Assembly (NCBI RefSeq): GCF_900091525.1 | Contig: NZ_FMCU01000003.1 | Coordinates: 62,001 to 126,000, forward strand | Length of the DNA stretch: 64,000 nt | Direction of reading: 5' to 3' | DNA from: Micromonospora matsumotoense | GTDB taxonomy: Bacteria; Actinomycetota; Actinomycetes; Mycobacteriales; Micromonosporaceae | Shown: positions 48,844-57,584 of the stretch, piece by piece | Layout: each line of letters begins with the position of its first letter | How positions within the stretch are numbered: position 1 is the stretch's first letter | The notes under the pieces: generated by a model | Databases searched by the model: none | What the model was told of the DNA's origin: nothing | What the model saw: the letters and a program-made list of their open reading frames with translations, nothing else | Position numbers and translations under genes: made by a program

Positions 48844-50520
48844 ATGGTGCGCATGCTGACTGTCTCCCCTGACCGAGCCGGTGCCTGTCCGACCATCACG
48901 GACGCACTGGAGATCGCGCCGGACGACGCGGTCATCTCGATCGAGCCCGGCGTCTATGCCGAGGCGCTCCGGCTGGACGGTCGGCGGGTCCGGTTGGTGG
49001 CCGCCGGCGAGGCCGGTTCGGTCACCGTGGACGGTCGGGCCACCGGCCGGCCGACGGTGGCCTGCGCCGGCGGCGAGGTGCTGTTGCAGGGGTTGGTCCT
49101 CCAGTCCGCCGACCACCCGGCGGTGGACGCGGCCGGCGGCCGGCTCCGGATGGAGAGGTGCCAGGTCAGCGCCGGCTACGCGGCGGCCGTGTCGGTACGC
49201 GACGGTGCCCGGGTCGAGGCCGTCGAGGTGACCGTCACCGGTGGACAGCACGGGCTGGTCGTCTCCGACGCGGGCGGGACGATCGAGCAGTGTGAAATCC
49301 GTGACGTCACCGACGACGGGATCATCGTGCGGCTCGGTGCCGACCCGACCATCCGCAACTGCACCGTCAGCAACGCCGGCTTCCGGGGCGTGTACGTCTA
49401 CCAGGCGGCCCGGCCCACCATCGAACGCTGTGACGTCTCCGGCACCGGCGACGCCGGGATCGTGGTGGCGTTGCAGAGCAGCCCCACCATCGTGGACTGC
49501 TGGGTGCACGACACCCGGGGCGTCGGCATCGACGTCGGCCGCGGCTGCGGCGGGACGATCGAGGGCAGCCACACCGAGCAGACCGCCGCTCCGGGCGTCC
49601 GGCTCGCCGAGGGGTCGACCACCGTGTTCCGGGCGGCCGAGGCGGGCGGGCGGCCGTTGGCCGGGGTGAGCGGGGGCGGCGGCACGGTCGGGCAGGACGC
49701 GCAGAAGGTCGAGGAACTCCTCGCCGAGCTGGACTCGATGATCGGCCTGGCCGGGGTGAAGGCCGAGGTGCGCTCGTTGATCGACGAGATCCAGGTCAAC
49801 GAGTGGCGACGCCACGCCGGCCTGCCGGTGGGCGCGGTGAGCCACCACCTGATCTTCACGGGCGCGCCGGGCACCGGCAAGACGACAGTGGCCCGGGTCT
49901 ACGGGCAGCTACTCAAGGCCCTCGGGGTGCTGCCCAACGGCCAGTTCCGCGAGGTGTCCCGGCGGGACCTGGTCGGCCAGTACATCGGACACACCGCCGA
50001 GAAGACCTCGTCGGTGTTCACCGAGGCGCTGGGCGGGGTGCTCTTCATCGACGAGGCGTACACCCTGTCCCGGGCCGGGGGCGCCGGCGGCGACTTCGGT
50101 CAGGAGGCGATCGACACCCTGGTCAAGCTGATGGAGGACCACCGCGACCAGGTCGCGGTGATCGTCGCCGGCTACACCACCGAGATGGCCGCCTTCCTGG
50201 ACGCCAACTCCGGGCTGGCCTCCCGGTTCGCCAAGACGTTGGAGTTCGAGAACTACAGCCCGGTCCAGTTGGTCGACATCGTCGGGCGGATCGCCCGCAA
50301 CGACGAGTACCTGCTCGCCGACGGCCTGGCCGACGGTCTGCTCGAGTGGTTCGGCCAGATCGAACGGGACCAGAACTTCGGCAACGCCCGGGAGGCCCGC
50401 AAGCTGCTGGAGGGGATGCGCAAGGCGCAGTCCGGGCGGCTGCGCGCGCTGGGCCGGATGCCGAGCCGGGACGACCTGCGTACCCTCGTCCTGGACGACC
50501 TGCTCGTCGCCACCCGGTGA
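48844..50520 (+). CDS. Right-handed beta-helix / AAA+ (CbbX, EccA-like) fusion protein
   Basis: 558 aa. Residues 1-270 form a parallel beta-helix: repeated rungs such as CQVSAGYAAAVSVRDGARVE, CEIRDVTDDGIIVRLGADPT and CDVSGTGDAGIVVALQSSPT, with no signal peptide, so it is cytosolic. Residues 290-558 are an AAA+ domain of the CbxX/CfqX (EccA) class: Walker A GAPGTGKTTVA (about residue 342), Walker B VLFIDEAY (about 400) and sensor 1 near VAVIVAGYTTEM. EccA-type ATPases act in type VII secretion. Its stop overlaps the GTG of the GT39 gene, so it is coupled to the second glycan module. ATG 48844. Confidence 0.85.
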   Translation: MVRMLTVSPDRAGACPTITDALEIAPDDAVISIEPGVYAEALRLDGRRVRLVAAGEAGSVTVDGRATGRPTVACAGGEVLLQGLVLQSADHPAVDAAGGRLRMERCQVSAGYAAAVSVRDGARVEAVEVTVTGGQHGLVVSDAGGTIEQCEIRDVTDDGIIVRLGADPTIRNCTVSNAGFRGVYVYQAARPTIERCDVSGTGDAGIVVALQSSPTIVDCWVHDTRGVGIDVGRGCGGTIEGSHTEQTAAPGVRLAEGSTTVFRAAEAGGRPLAGVSGGGGTVGQDAQKVEELLAELDSMIGLAGVKAEVRSLIDEIQVNEWRRHAGLPVGAVSHHLIFTGAPGTGKTTVARVYGQLLKALGVLPNGQFREVSRRDLVGQYIGHTAEKTSSVFTEALGGVLFIDEAYTLSRAGGAGGDFGQEAIDTLVKLMEDHRDQVAVIVAGYTTEMAAFLDANSGLASRFAKTLEFENYSPVQLVDIVGRIARNDEYLLADGLADGLLEWFGQIERDQNFGNAREARKLLEGMRKAQSGRLRALGRMPSRDDLRTLVLDDLLVATR

Positions 50521-52091
50521 CCGGGATGTCGCCCACCGGGGGCACCGGCGCCAGGAGCGACGCGCCGACCGCCCTGATCGTCCGCGTCCCGGACGTGCCG
50601 CCTGACCCGACCGCCCCCTGGCGGCCCACCGAGGCCGACCAGCCGGCGCCACCGGAGCCGCTGGACGCGCCCTGGCTGCGCCAGCTGGCCCGGCTGCTGC
50701 CGATGGCCGTCGTCGCCGTCCTCGGCGCGATCGGGCTGAACCGCCCCGGCCTGTGGGAGGACGAGCTGGCCACCTGGGGCATGGTCACCGTCGGGTTCGA
50801 CGACTTCGTCGCGGTGCTGCGCAACGTCGACGCCTCCATCGGCCCGTACTACCTGCTGCTGCGCGGTTGGGTGGCGCTGGCCGGCAGCTCCGACGTCGCG
50901 CTGCGGGTGCCGTCGCTGTTGGCCATGACGGCGGCGGCCGGCCTGGTCGCCGCGATCGGCCTGCGGATCGGCGGGCTGCGGGTCGGGCTGGTCGCCGGGG
51001 TGCTGTTCGCGGTGCTGCCGACCACCTCCCGGTACGCCCAGGAGGCCCGGCCGTACGCGTTCGCGGTGTGCGCCGCCGCGCTGGCCACCCTGCTGCTGAT
51101 CCGGCTGCTGGAACGCCCCCGGTTCGTCCGCTACCTGGGCTACGCCGCCGTGGTGGCGTTGCTCGGGCTGCTGCACCTGGTCGGGTTGCTGCTGCTCGCC
51201 GCGCACGCGGTGGTGGCCTGGCGGATGGCGGCCCGACGGCGCACCTTCCTCGGCTGGCTCGGCGCGGCGGTGGCCGGCGTGCTGCCCGTCCTGCCGGTGC
51301 TCTGGTTCGGTCGTCAACAGACCGGTACGCAGATCAACTGGATTCCGCCGGTCACCCTGGACCGGCTGGTCGATGCCCCGGAGGCGCTCTTCGGTGGGCC
51401 GCTGCTCGCCGGCGCGGTGCTCGCGCTGGCCTTCCTCGGCATGTCGATGCGGGAGCGGTCCGCGGTGGCCACCACCTGGCTGGTGCTGCCCGCCCTCGGC
51501 CTGCTGGCCGCCGCCCAGCTCACCCCGCTCTGGCTGCCGCGCTACCTGCTGTTCACGGTGCCGGCCTGGGCGCTGGTCGCCGCGCTGGCGCTGCGCCGCA
51601 GCTCGCTGCTGCGGGGCACGGCCGCGATGCTGGCGATCGGGCTGCTCGGCATCCCGATGCAGACGGAGATCCGCGGCGTCACCGGCCACAGCCAGGGCAC
51701 CAAGGAGATCGCCGCGGTGCTGCGGGCGCACGCGAACCCGGGCGACATCCTGGTGTACGGCCCGTTCGACGCCGGTGACCAGCGCACCAGCCGGGACGCG
51801 GTGAACCGGTACGTCGACGAGAGCTGGCGGCCCCGGGACGTGCTGATGACCGTTCCGGCCCGCCGGCAGGGCACCCTGGGCGCGCGGGAGTGCGCCGACC
51901 GGGACGTCCCGGTGTGCCTGGGTCGCCCGGCGCGGGTGTGGATCGTCCGCAAGGGAGCGTTCGACAATCCGGTGCAGCGGATCGGGGCGGCGAAGGAGGC
52001 CGCGCTCAAGCCGTACGCGGTCGAGCGCACCTGGCGGGTCCGGGGCTTCAGCATCGGGCTGCTGGTGCGCAAGCCCGAGGTGGCGAAGTGA
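50517..52091 (+). CDS. GT39-type membrane glycosyltransferase (glycan locus 2)
   Basis: 524 aa with an N-terminal Pro-rich cytosolic stretch of about 55 residues and about ten helices. LWEDELATW (about residue 78) is the catalytic-loop motif, and SRYAQEARPYA (about residue 170) is shared with the two copies at 14-18 kb. The C-terminal soluble part has CADRDVPVCLGRPARVWIVR, with the same cysteine pair. GTG 50517 overlaps the AAA stop (GTGA); ATG 50526 is the alternative. It is coupled to the GT2 gene at its end. Confidence 0.83.
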   Translation: MTGMSPTGGTGARSDAPTALIVRVPDVPPDPTAPWRPTEADQPAPPEPLDAPWLRQLARLLPMAVVAVLGAIGLNRPGLWEDELATWGMVTVGFDDFVAVLRNVDASIGPYYLLLRGWVALAGSSDVALRVPSLLAMTAAAGLVAAIGLRIGGLRVGLVAGVLFAVLPTTSRYAQEARPYAFAVCAAALATLLLIRLLERPRFVRYLGYAAVVALLGLLHLVGLLLLAAHAVVAWRMAARRRTFLGWLGAAVAGVLPVLPVLWFGRQQTGTQINWIPPVTLDRLVDAPEALFGGPLLAGAVLALAFLGMSMRERSAVATTWLVLPALGLLAAAQLTPLWLPRYLLFTVPAWALVAALALRRSSLLRGTAAMLAIGLLGIPMQTEIRGVTGHSQGTKEIAAVLRAHANPGDILVYGPFDAGDQRTSRDAVNRYVDESWRPRDVLMTVPARRQGTLGARECADRDVPVCLGRPARVWIVRKGAFDNPVQRIGAAKEAALKPYAVERTWRVRGFSIGLLVRKPEVAK

Positions 52092-53824
52092 GCACCCGGG
52101 CGCAGCGCGGTCCGGCACCCCCGCCGTGGCCGGGGCGGGTGAGCGAACCGGGCCCACCGGCAGCGGTGCCGACTCCGCGTCGACCGGTGGCGGTGCCGGC
52201 TGCCCGCGAGCCGGCGGCGGTGCCCACTCCGCGTGCACCGTCGGCGCGGCAGGTGGTGACGCCGGCCACGCTGGGCCGCCCGGCGACCGTCGACCCGTCG
52301 CTGCCGTTGCCGCCGGACGACGACGAGAAGGCCGCCTACCGCCGCCGCCGGCTGCCGGTGCTGATGATCGCCTCGTTCGTCAGCTTCACCGGGCTGCTCA
52401 CCAGCCAGTTGCTCTTCGTCCGGATGGCGCCCTGGCTGCTGGTGCTGCTGCCGCTGTTCGGCTTCACCGTCCTCTACTACCTGATCTCGGCGACGGTGAA
52501 CATCGGCACGCCCGGGTTCGACCTGGACCGGCACCGGCGGCTGGTCCGCGACTTCCAACCGCCCGTCCACCCGTCGGTCGACGTCTTCCTGCCGGTGTGC
52601 GGCGAGGCGACCGAGGTGCTGCGCAACACCTGGGAGCACGTCAGCCGGATGGTCGACCACTACCCGGGCCGGGTGCACGTCTACGTGCTCGACGACTCGG
52701 CGACCGACGAGCGGGAGGCGATGGCGCTCGCCTTCGGCTTCGTCTACCAGCGCCGCCCCAACCGGGGCTGGTACAAGAAGGCCGGCAACATGCGGTACGC
52801 GTACCAGCGCACGTTGGGCGAGCACATCCTGGTGCTCGACGCCGACTTCACCCCCCGGCACGACATGCTCGACGAGATGGTGCCCTACCTGGCCGCCGAG
52901 CCGGATCTCGGGATCGTGCAGTCCCCGCAGTTCTTCCGGGTGCACGCCGGGCAGGGTTGGCTGGAGCGCGGCGCCGGGGCGGTGCAGGAGCTGTTCTACC
53001 GGATGGTGCAGGTGTCCCGGCAGCACCACGAGGCGGCGATCTGCGTCGGCAGCTGCGCGCTCTACCGGCGCGAGGCACTCGACGCGATCGGCGGTTCCAC
53101 GCTGATCGAGCACTCCGAGGACGTACACACCGGGTTCGACATGCGGCGGCGCGGCTGGCGGCTGCGGTACCTGCCGGTGCCGCTGGCCACCGGCCTGTGC
53201 CCGGCCGACGTCAGCTCGTTCTTCACCCAGCAGTACCGCTGGTGCGCCGGCTCGATGAGCCTGCTCGGGTCGACGAAGTTCTGGAACACCCGGATGCGGC
53301 TGCGCACCCGGCTGTCGTACCTCTCGGGGTTCTGCTACTACCTGCACACGGCGCTGTTCACCTTCGTCGGGCCGCTGGTGCCGATCGTGCTGCTGGCCTG
53401 GTTCCCGCAGTCGGTGGCCCCGGCGAACTACCTGTGGATCGTGCCGAGCCTGATCTACAACCTGGTGGTCTTCCCGCTCTGGCACCGGTGCGCCTACCGG
53501 GTGGAGGCGTGGACCGTCAAGATGGTCTACGGCTGGTCGCACGCCTTCGCGATCTGGGACCTGCTGCGCGGACAGAGCATGGGCTGGCAGCCCACCGGCG
53601 GCACGGGACGGAAGAACAGGACGGGTCGACTGTGGTGGGGAATGGCCGTCTGCACCGCGGGCAGTGGCGCACTGTGGACCGGCCTGGCGGCGCACCGGAT
53701 GATCGGCGACGACCTGTGGACCTTCGCGCCCGCCTTCCTCGGGGGCGCGTTCTACCTGGCCGTCGCGTTGCAGGCGCTGCTGGTGAAGCCGGCGCGGGAC
53801 ATCCGGCCGGGGCGTTCCCGGTGA
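52088..53824 (+). CDS. Cellulose-synthase-type GT2 polysaccharide synthase (glycan locus 2)
   Basis: 578 aa. All four processive-GT motifs are kept: DDS (about residue 201), DAD (about 250), HSEDVHTG (about 343) and QQYRW (about 380), with two N-terminal and several C-terminal helices. It is very close to the locus 1 GT2 over residues 90-550 (for example FVYQRRPNRGWYKKAGNMRY), but the 80-residue N-terminus is Pro/Ala-rich and has repeats (PTPRRPVAVPAAREPAAVPT) not found there. GTG 52088 overlaps the GT39 stop. Polymer unknown; beta-mannan or glucan is inferred from the GH26 partner. Confidence 0.9.
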   Translation: MSTRAQRGPAPPPWPGRVSEPGPPAAVPTPRRPVAVPAAREPAAVPTPRAPSARQVVTPATLGRPATVDPSLPLPPDDDEKAAYRRRRLPVLMIASFVSFTGLLTSQLLFVRMAPWLLVLLPLFGFTVLYYLISATVNIGTPGFDLDRHRRLVRDFQPPVHPSVDVFLPVCGEATEVLRNTWEHVSRMVDHYPGRVHVYVLDDSATDEREAMALAFGFVYQRRPNRGWYKKAGNMRYAYQRTLGEHILVLDADFTPRHDMLDEMVPYLAAEPDLGIVQSPQFFRVHAGQGWLERGAGAVQELFYRMVQVSRQHHEAAICVGSCALYRREALDAIGGSTLIEHSEDVHTGFDMRRRGWRLRYLPVPLATGLCPADVSSFFTQQYRWCAGSMSLLGSTKFWNTRMRLRTRLSYLSGFCYYLHTALFTFVGPLVPIVLLAWFPQSVAPANYLWIVPSLIYNLVVFPLWHRCAYRVEAWTVKMVYGWSHAFAIWDLLRGQSMGWQPTGGTGRKNRTGRLWWGMAVCTAGSGALWTGLAAHRMIGDDLWTFAPAFLGGAFYLAVALQALLVKPARDIRPGRSR

Positions 53825-54819
53825 CCTCCCGCCAACTGTTCACCATCGTGACGATGTTCGTGCTCGGGGTGTTCGGCTACGCCGCGCTCGCGCCCAGCCC
53901 GGCCAGCCGCCCGGCCCGGTTCGCCACCGGGGCCAGCGCCTCCCCCTCGCCCACCGGCCCGCCCCCGGCGTACGACGTCCGCCCGTTGGCGCAACCGCAG
54001 GGCCGCTACCTCGGGGTGGCGCTGAGCGGTGCGCCGCAGGACATGAGCCGGGTCGACCGGTTCGCCGACCTGGTCGGCAGCAAGCCCAACATCATCACCA
54101 TCTACGAGAGCTTCGACGACGAGTTCGCCGCCGCCGAGGTCCGCCGGGTCCACCGGTACGGGGCGCTGCCGATCGTACGCTGGGAGCCGTTCAAGGCGAA
54201 GCTGAAGGACATCGCCGCCGGGCGGCACGACCCGTACCTGGTGGAGTTCGCCGTCGCGGTGCGCCGGCTCAACCTGCCGGTCGCGCTCACCATCGCGCAC
54301 GAGATGAACGGCCACTGGTATTCCTGGGGCGCGCACAACAACACCGCCAAGGACTTCGTCGCCGCCTGGCGGCACATCCACGCCGTCTTCGCCCGCGCCG
54401 ACGCGACGAACGTGATCTGGACCTGGACCCCGAACGTGATCAACCCGGTCCCGTCGGTGAGGCTCGCCCCGCTCTACCCCGGTGACGCGTACGTGGACTG
54501 GGTCGGCATCGACGGCTACTTCACCCGGCGCGGTGAGCAGACCTTCGACGCCCTGTTCGCGCCCACCATCACCCAGCTCCGGAAGTTCACCGCCCGGCCG
54601 CTGCTGATCGTGGAGACCGGGGCCGAGCCGGGCGCGATGCGCCGCCGCGCGGTCGAGGAACTCTTCACCGCCATGCGGAAGCGGCCCGACCTGCTCGGAT
54701 TCGTCTACTTCAACCAGAAGGGCTCCGGCGACTGGGTGATCGACTCGGACCGGCCGGCGGTCGCCGCGTACCGGGCCGGGGCGGCCGCCGACCGCCGGCT
54801 CGGCTTCCGGGTGAACTGA
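53821..54819 (+). CDS. Membrane-anchored GH26-like endo-glycosidase (glycan locus 2)
   Basis: 332 aa, the same length as the locus 1 enzyme. A signal-anchor (residues 5-22) is followed by a Pro/Ser linker and the GH26-type domain: IAHEMNGHWYSWG holds the acid/base Glu (about residue 161) and LLIVETGAE the nucleophile (about 264). WTWTPNVIN and LYPGDAYVDWVGIDGYF match copy 1. GTG 53821 overlaps the GT2 stop. It could cut the polymer made by GT2 as it emerges. Confidence 0.85.
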   Translation: MTSRQLFTIVTMFVLGVFGYAALAPSPASRPARFATGASASPSPTGPPPAYDVRPLAQPQGRYLGVALSGAPQDMSRVDRFADLVGSKPNIITIYESFDDEFAAAEVRRVHRYGALPIVRWEPFKAKLKDIAAGRHDPYLVEFAVAVRRLNLPVALTIAHEMNGHWYSWGAHNNTAKDFVAAWRHIHAVFARADATNVIWTWTPNVINPVPSVRLAPLYPGDAYVDWVGIDGYFTRRGEQTFDALFAPTITQLRKFTARPLLIVETGAEPGAMRRRAVEELFTAMRKRPDLLGFVYFNQKGSGDWVIDSDRPAVAAYRAGAAADRRLGFRVN

Positions 54820-54869
54820 CAGCCGTCCCGGCTGGCGACCGCGCCGGCCCGGGGCGCTCCACGACCCGG

Positions 54870-54965
54870 CCTGCGGGCGAACCGGCCTGCGGGTGAGCTG
54901 GTTGGTGGGCGAACCGGTTGATGGGCGAACCGGTTGGCGGGTCGGCCGGTTGATGGGTGGGCGGC
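54870..54965 (+). repeat. Six 16-bp tandem repeats (VNTR)
   Basis: Six head-to-tail units of TTGGTGGGCGAACCGG type: 54870, 54886, 54902, 54918, 54934 and 54950. Units 3 and 4 differ at one base; the first two begin CCTGCGGG. The 16-base period is not a multiple of 3 and lies in the 267-bp gap between the GH26 gene and eccE, so it is not coding. Unit number may vary between strains. Confidence 0.8.
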
Positions 54966-55086
54966 GGCCTGGCGACGTCCGGCACGCCGACCCCACGGGC
55001 CCCGGGTGGCGGCGGCGGGTTCCTATGATGAGGGCGGTCCGTCGTGGACGGGCCACACAGGTCGAGGCGTCTGGGGGCAGCCGGAG

Positions 55087-56322
55087 ATGACCGGAGCACC
55101 ACGACCGGCACGCATGGCATCCCGGTCGGACGATCCCGACGCCCGCCTGCACCTGGCCCCCCGTCGACGCCCCGGCCGGATCGGTGAGCTGCACATCCTG
55201 CAGCTGCTGCTGTTGGAGGCGGTGCTGCTCGGCGTCCTCGCCAGTGGACTGTTCGGGATGCCGGTGCTGATCGTCGCCGCGCTCTGCGGCGTACTCCTGC
55301 TGACCGTGGTGTTCCTGCGCTCGCGGGGCCGCTGGTGGCTGGAGAAGCGGGCGCTGGCCCGGCACCAGCGGCAGCGGGCCGCCGCGGCGGTGCCGGTCGC
55401 CGCCGACGCGGGGTTGGACGCCCTGCAACGACTCGCCCCCGGCCTGTCGGTGGGCACCGTGGCGATGGCCGACGGGACGCGGATCGGGGTGGCCCGCGAC
55501 GACGCCGGCTGGTTCGCGGTGGCCGCCGTCGGCGGGTCCGGGCCGACCGGTGACGCGCCGGCCGGCCTGCCGCTGAACGTGCTGGCCACCGCGCTGGCCG
55601 AGTCCGGCCAGCCGGGCACCGTCCTCCAGGTGGTGACCAGCACCGTCCCGGCCGGCGGGCCGGGCGACGATCCGACCGCCCCGGCGCGGGAGTCCTACCG
55701 GCAGTTGCTGGCCGGCCTCGACGGCACCCCGGTCCCGGCCGGGCGGGCGACCTGGGTGGCGGTCCGGCTGGACGCCCGCGCGCTGGCGGAGGCGATCGGC
55801 GACTACGCGGTCGACCTGGGGGTCGCCCCCTCGGTGGTGGCCACGCTGGCCCGCCAGGTCGGCAGGTCGCTGCGCCGGTGCGGGGTCGCGCACCGGCTGT
55901 TGGACGCCCACGGGTTGCTCGCCGCCGTCGGTCGGTCCTGTGGCTTCACCCCGGGCGTCCCGGCCGACGCGACACCCGTGCGCGAGGAGTGGTCGGCCTG
56001 GCACTGCGGCCCGCTCGCACACCGCTCGTTCTGGATCCGCCGCTGGCCGCCGGTCGACCGGGCGGCGACGATGCTCGGTTGGCTGGAGACCCTGCCGGCC
56101 TCGTTGGTGACGGTGTCGTTGACGGTGGCCTCGAACGGGCCGGGGGAGGATCTCGACCTGCGCGGCCTGGTCCGGATCACCGGGCCGGCGGAGCTGCTAC
56201 CGCAGCTGTGCGGGCCGGCCGTCGACGGGGTACGACAGGCGGGCGGGGAACTCTTCCCGCTCGACGGCGAACACGGCCCGGCGGTGTACGCGTCGACGCC
56301 GACGGGGGGTGGCGCGGGATGA
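55087..56322 (+). CDS. eccE: Type VII secretion protein EccE
   Basis: 411 aa. Two membrane helices (about residues 35-75) follow a basic cytosolic start; the rest is the EccE domain with SLRRCGVAHRLLDAHGLLAA and SFWIRRWPPVDRAATMLGWL. EccE is a peripheral part of the ESX inner-membrane core. ATG 55087 is the likely start; ATG 55113 is possible. The stop overlaps the next gene (ATGA). Other core genes (eccB, eccD, mycP, WXG100 substrates) are not in the window. Confidence 0.85.
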   Translation: MTGAPRPARMASRSDDPDARLHLAPRRRPGRIGELHILQLLLLEAVLLGVLASGLFGMPVLIVAALCGVLLLTVVFLRSRGRWWLEKRALARHQRQRAAAAVPVAADAGLDALQRLAPGLSVGTVAMADGTRIGVARDDAGWFAVAAVGGSGPTGDAPAGLPLNVLATALAESGQPGTVLQVVTSTVPAGGPGDDPTAPARESYRQLLAGLDGTPVPAGRATWVAVRLDARALAEAIGDYAVDLGVAPSVVATLARQVGRSLRRCGVAHRLLDAHGLLAAVGRSCGFTPGVPADATPVREEWSAWHCGPLAHRSFWIRRWPPVDRAATMLGWLETLPASLVTVSLTVASNGPGEDLDLRGLVRITGPAELLPQLCGPAVDGVRQAGGELFPLDGEHGPAVYASTPTGGGAG

Positions 56323-57584
56323 CCGGACCGGGTGACGAGCGGCGCACGGCGGTGCCGGCCACCTTCGGCGCGTCCCCCGACCGGCCCGCCGAGCCGCACC
56401 CGCAGGGCTCGGCCGACGAGTCGTATCCGCGGGATTCGACCGGTGGGCCTCGTTCCCCGGGCTCGGCCGGTGGGTCGTATCCCCCGGGACCGGCGGCTGC
56501 CGGGGCGTATCCGCACGGGTCGGTCGCCGCTGCCGGAGGGCTACCGGTCGCCTCGGCCGCCGTACCACCGCCGGTCGCCGCGCCGTCGATCACCGCACCG
56601 CCGGTCGGTGCGCCGCCGGTCGGTGCGGACGCGCCGGTGCGGGGTGCGCCCGGCGTCCGGATCGACGCCGACGCCGACGCGGTCGGCACCGCCACCGCCA
56701 CCGCGCTGGCCACCGCCGATCCGCTGCCCCGGGCCCTCGCCAGTCCGCTGGCCGCCCCGGAGAGCCACCCGCCCGCTCCCCCCGCGCCACCGCCGGCCCG
56801 CAGCCCCGGGGGCGAGGCCGCGCCCGGTCGTGGCGGACCGTCCGGTCGGCTGCCCCGGCTGCGGATCGGCACCCACGCGGTCTCCCCGGCGGCCCTCGCC
56901 CGGCTCAGTCCCACCCCGCTCCCGGCCGGTCTGGTGCTCGGTGCGGACCGCCGCCGGGCGGCGGTCGCGATCCGGCTGTTCCGCCCCGAGCCGACCCGGG
57001 TCACCCTGGTCGGCGGGGTGTGGGCGGGTCAGCTCGTCGCCTTCCGCGCGCTGGCCCTGGGGGCCCGGATCGTCGTGCTTACCGCCGATCCCGCCACCTG
57101 GGCCGGGTTCGGTCCGGCGGCGCTCGGCCGGGCTGCCGACCAGGTCGAGGTACGCGCCGACGGCCGCCCGGTGCCCGCCACCGGGACCGCGCAGCAGCCC
57201 ACCCTGATCGTGCGCGACCTACCACCCGGCGCGACCCGCCCGGCCGTGCCCGGATCGACCACGCCCGGATCGACGCTTCACGACCCTGCCACGGTCGGGG
57301 CGGCGGCCCTCGGGGCGTGGCAGGCCGAGCTGACCGTGCTGCGGCGGCTCGACCCCGGCACCGCGCCCGCCCTGCGCGACAGCGACCTCTGCGTGCTGCA
57401 ACGGCTCTCCGCCGACGAGTCGGTGGCGGCGGCGCAGGCGCTGCGGCTGCCTCCGGACAGCGCCCGGTTCCTGCAGGTGATGGCCGACGACATGCTCACC
57501 CTGGTCGGTGGCGGCACGGACCGGCACCTGTGGATCAGTCAGACGTCGGTCGAGCAGCACCTGCTGGGCGCACCCCGCCGCTGA
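56319..57584 (+). CDS. T7SS-linked proline-rich protein, unknown function
   Basis: 421 aa. The first 180 residues are low-complexity Pro/Ala/Gly/Ser with repeats of PPVGAPPVGA type; the C-terminal 230 residues are a folded domain with TRVTLVGGVWAGQLVAFRAL, DLCVLQRLSADESVAAAQAL and FLQVMADDMLTLVGG. No membrane helix is clear. It is coupled to eccE by ATGA. It may be a cytosolic ESX factor that binds secretion partners through its proline-rich part; I do not recognise a family name. Its end overlaps the convergent HEAT gene by 50 bases. Confidence 0.7.
   Translation: MTGPGDERRTAVPATFGASPDRPAEPHPQGSADESYPRDSTGGPRSPGSAGGSYPPGPAAAGAYPHGSVAAAGGLPVASAAVPPPVAAPSITAPPVGAPPVGADAPVRGAPGVRIDADADAVGTATATALATADPLPRALASPLAAPESHPPAPPAPPPARSPGGEAAPGRGGPSGRLPRLRIGTHAVSPAALARLSPTPLPAGLVLGADRRRAAVAIRLFRPEPTRVTLVGGVWAGQLVAFRALALGARIVVLTADPATWAGFGPAALGRAADQVEVRADGRPVPATGTAQQPTLIVRDLPPGATRPAVPGSTTPGSTLHDPATVGAAALGAWQAELTVLRRLDPGTAPALRDSDLCVLQRLSADESVAAAQALRLPPDSARFLQVMADDMLTLVGGGTDRHLWISQTSVEQHLLGAPRR

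Noticed and set aside
48844..49650. Beta-helix region as a secreted pectate lyase
   Set aside because: No signal peptide, no pectate-lyase catalytic residues visible, and it is fused to a cytosolic AAA+ domain.
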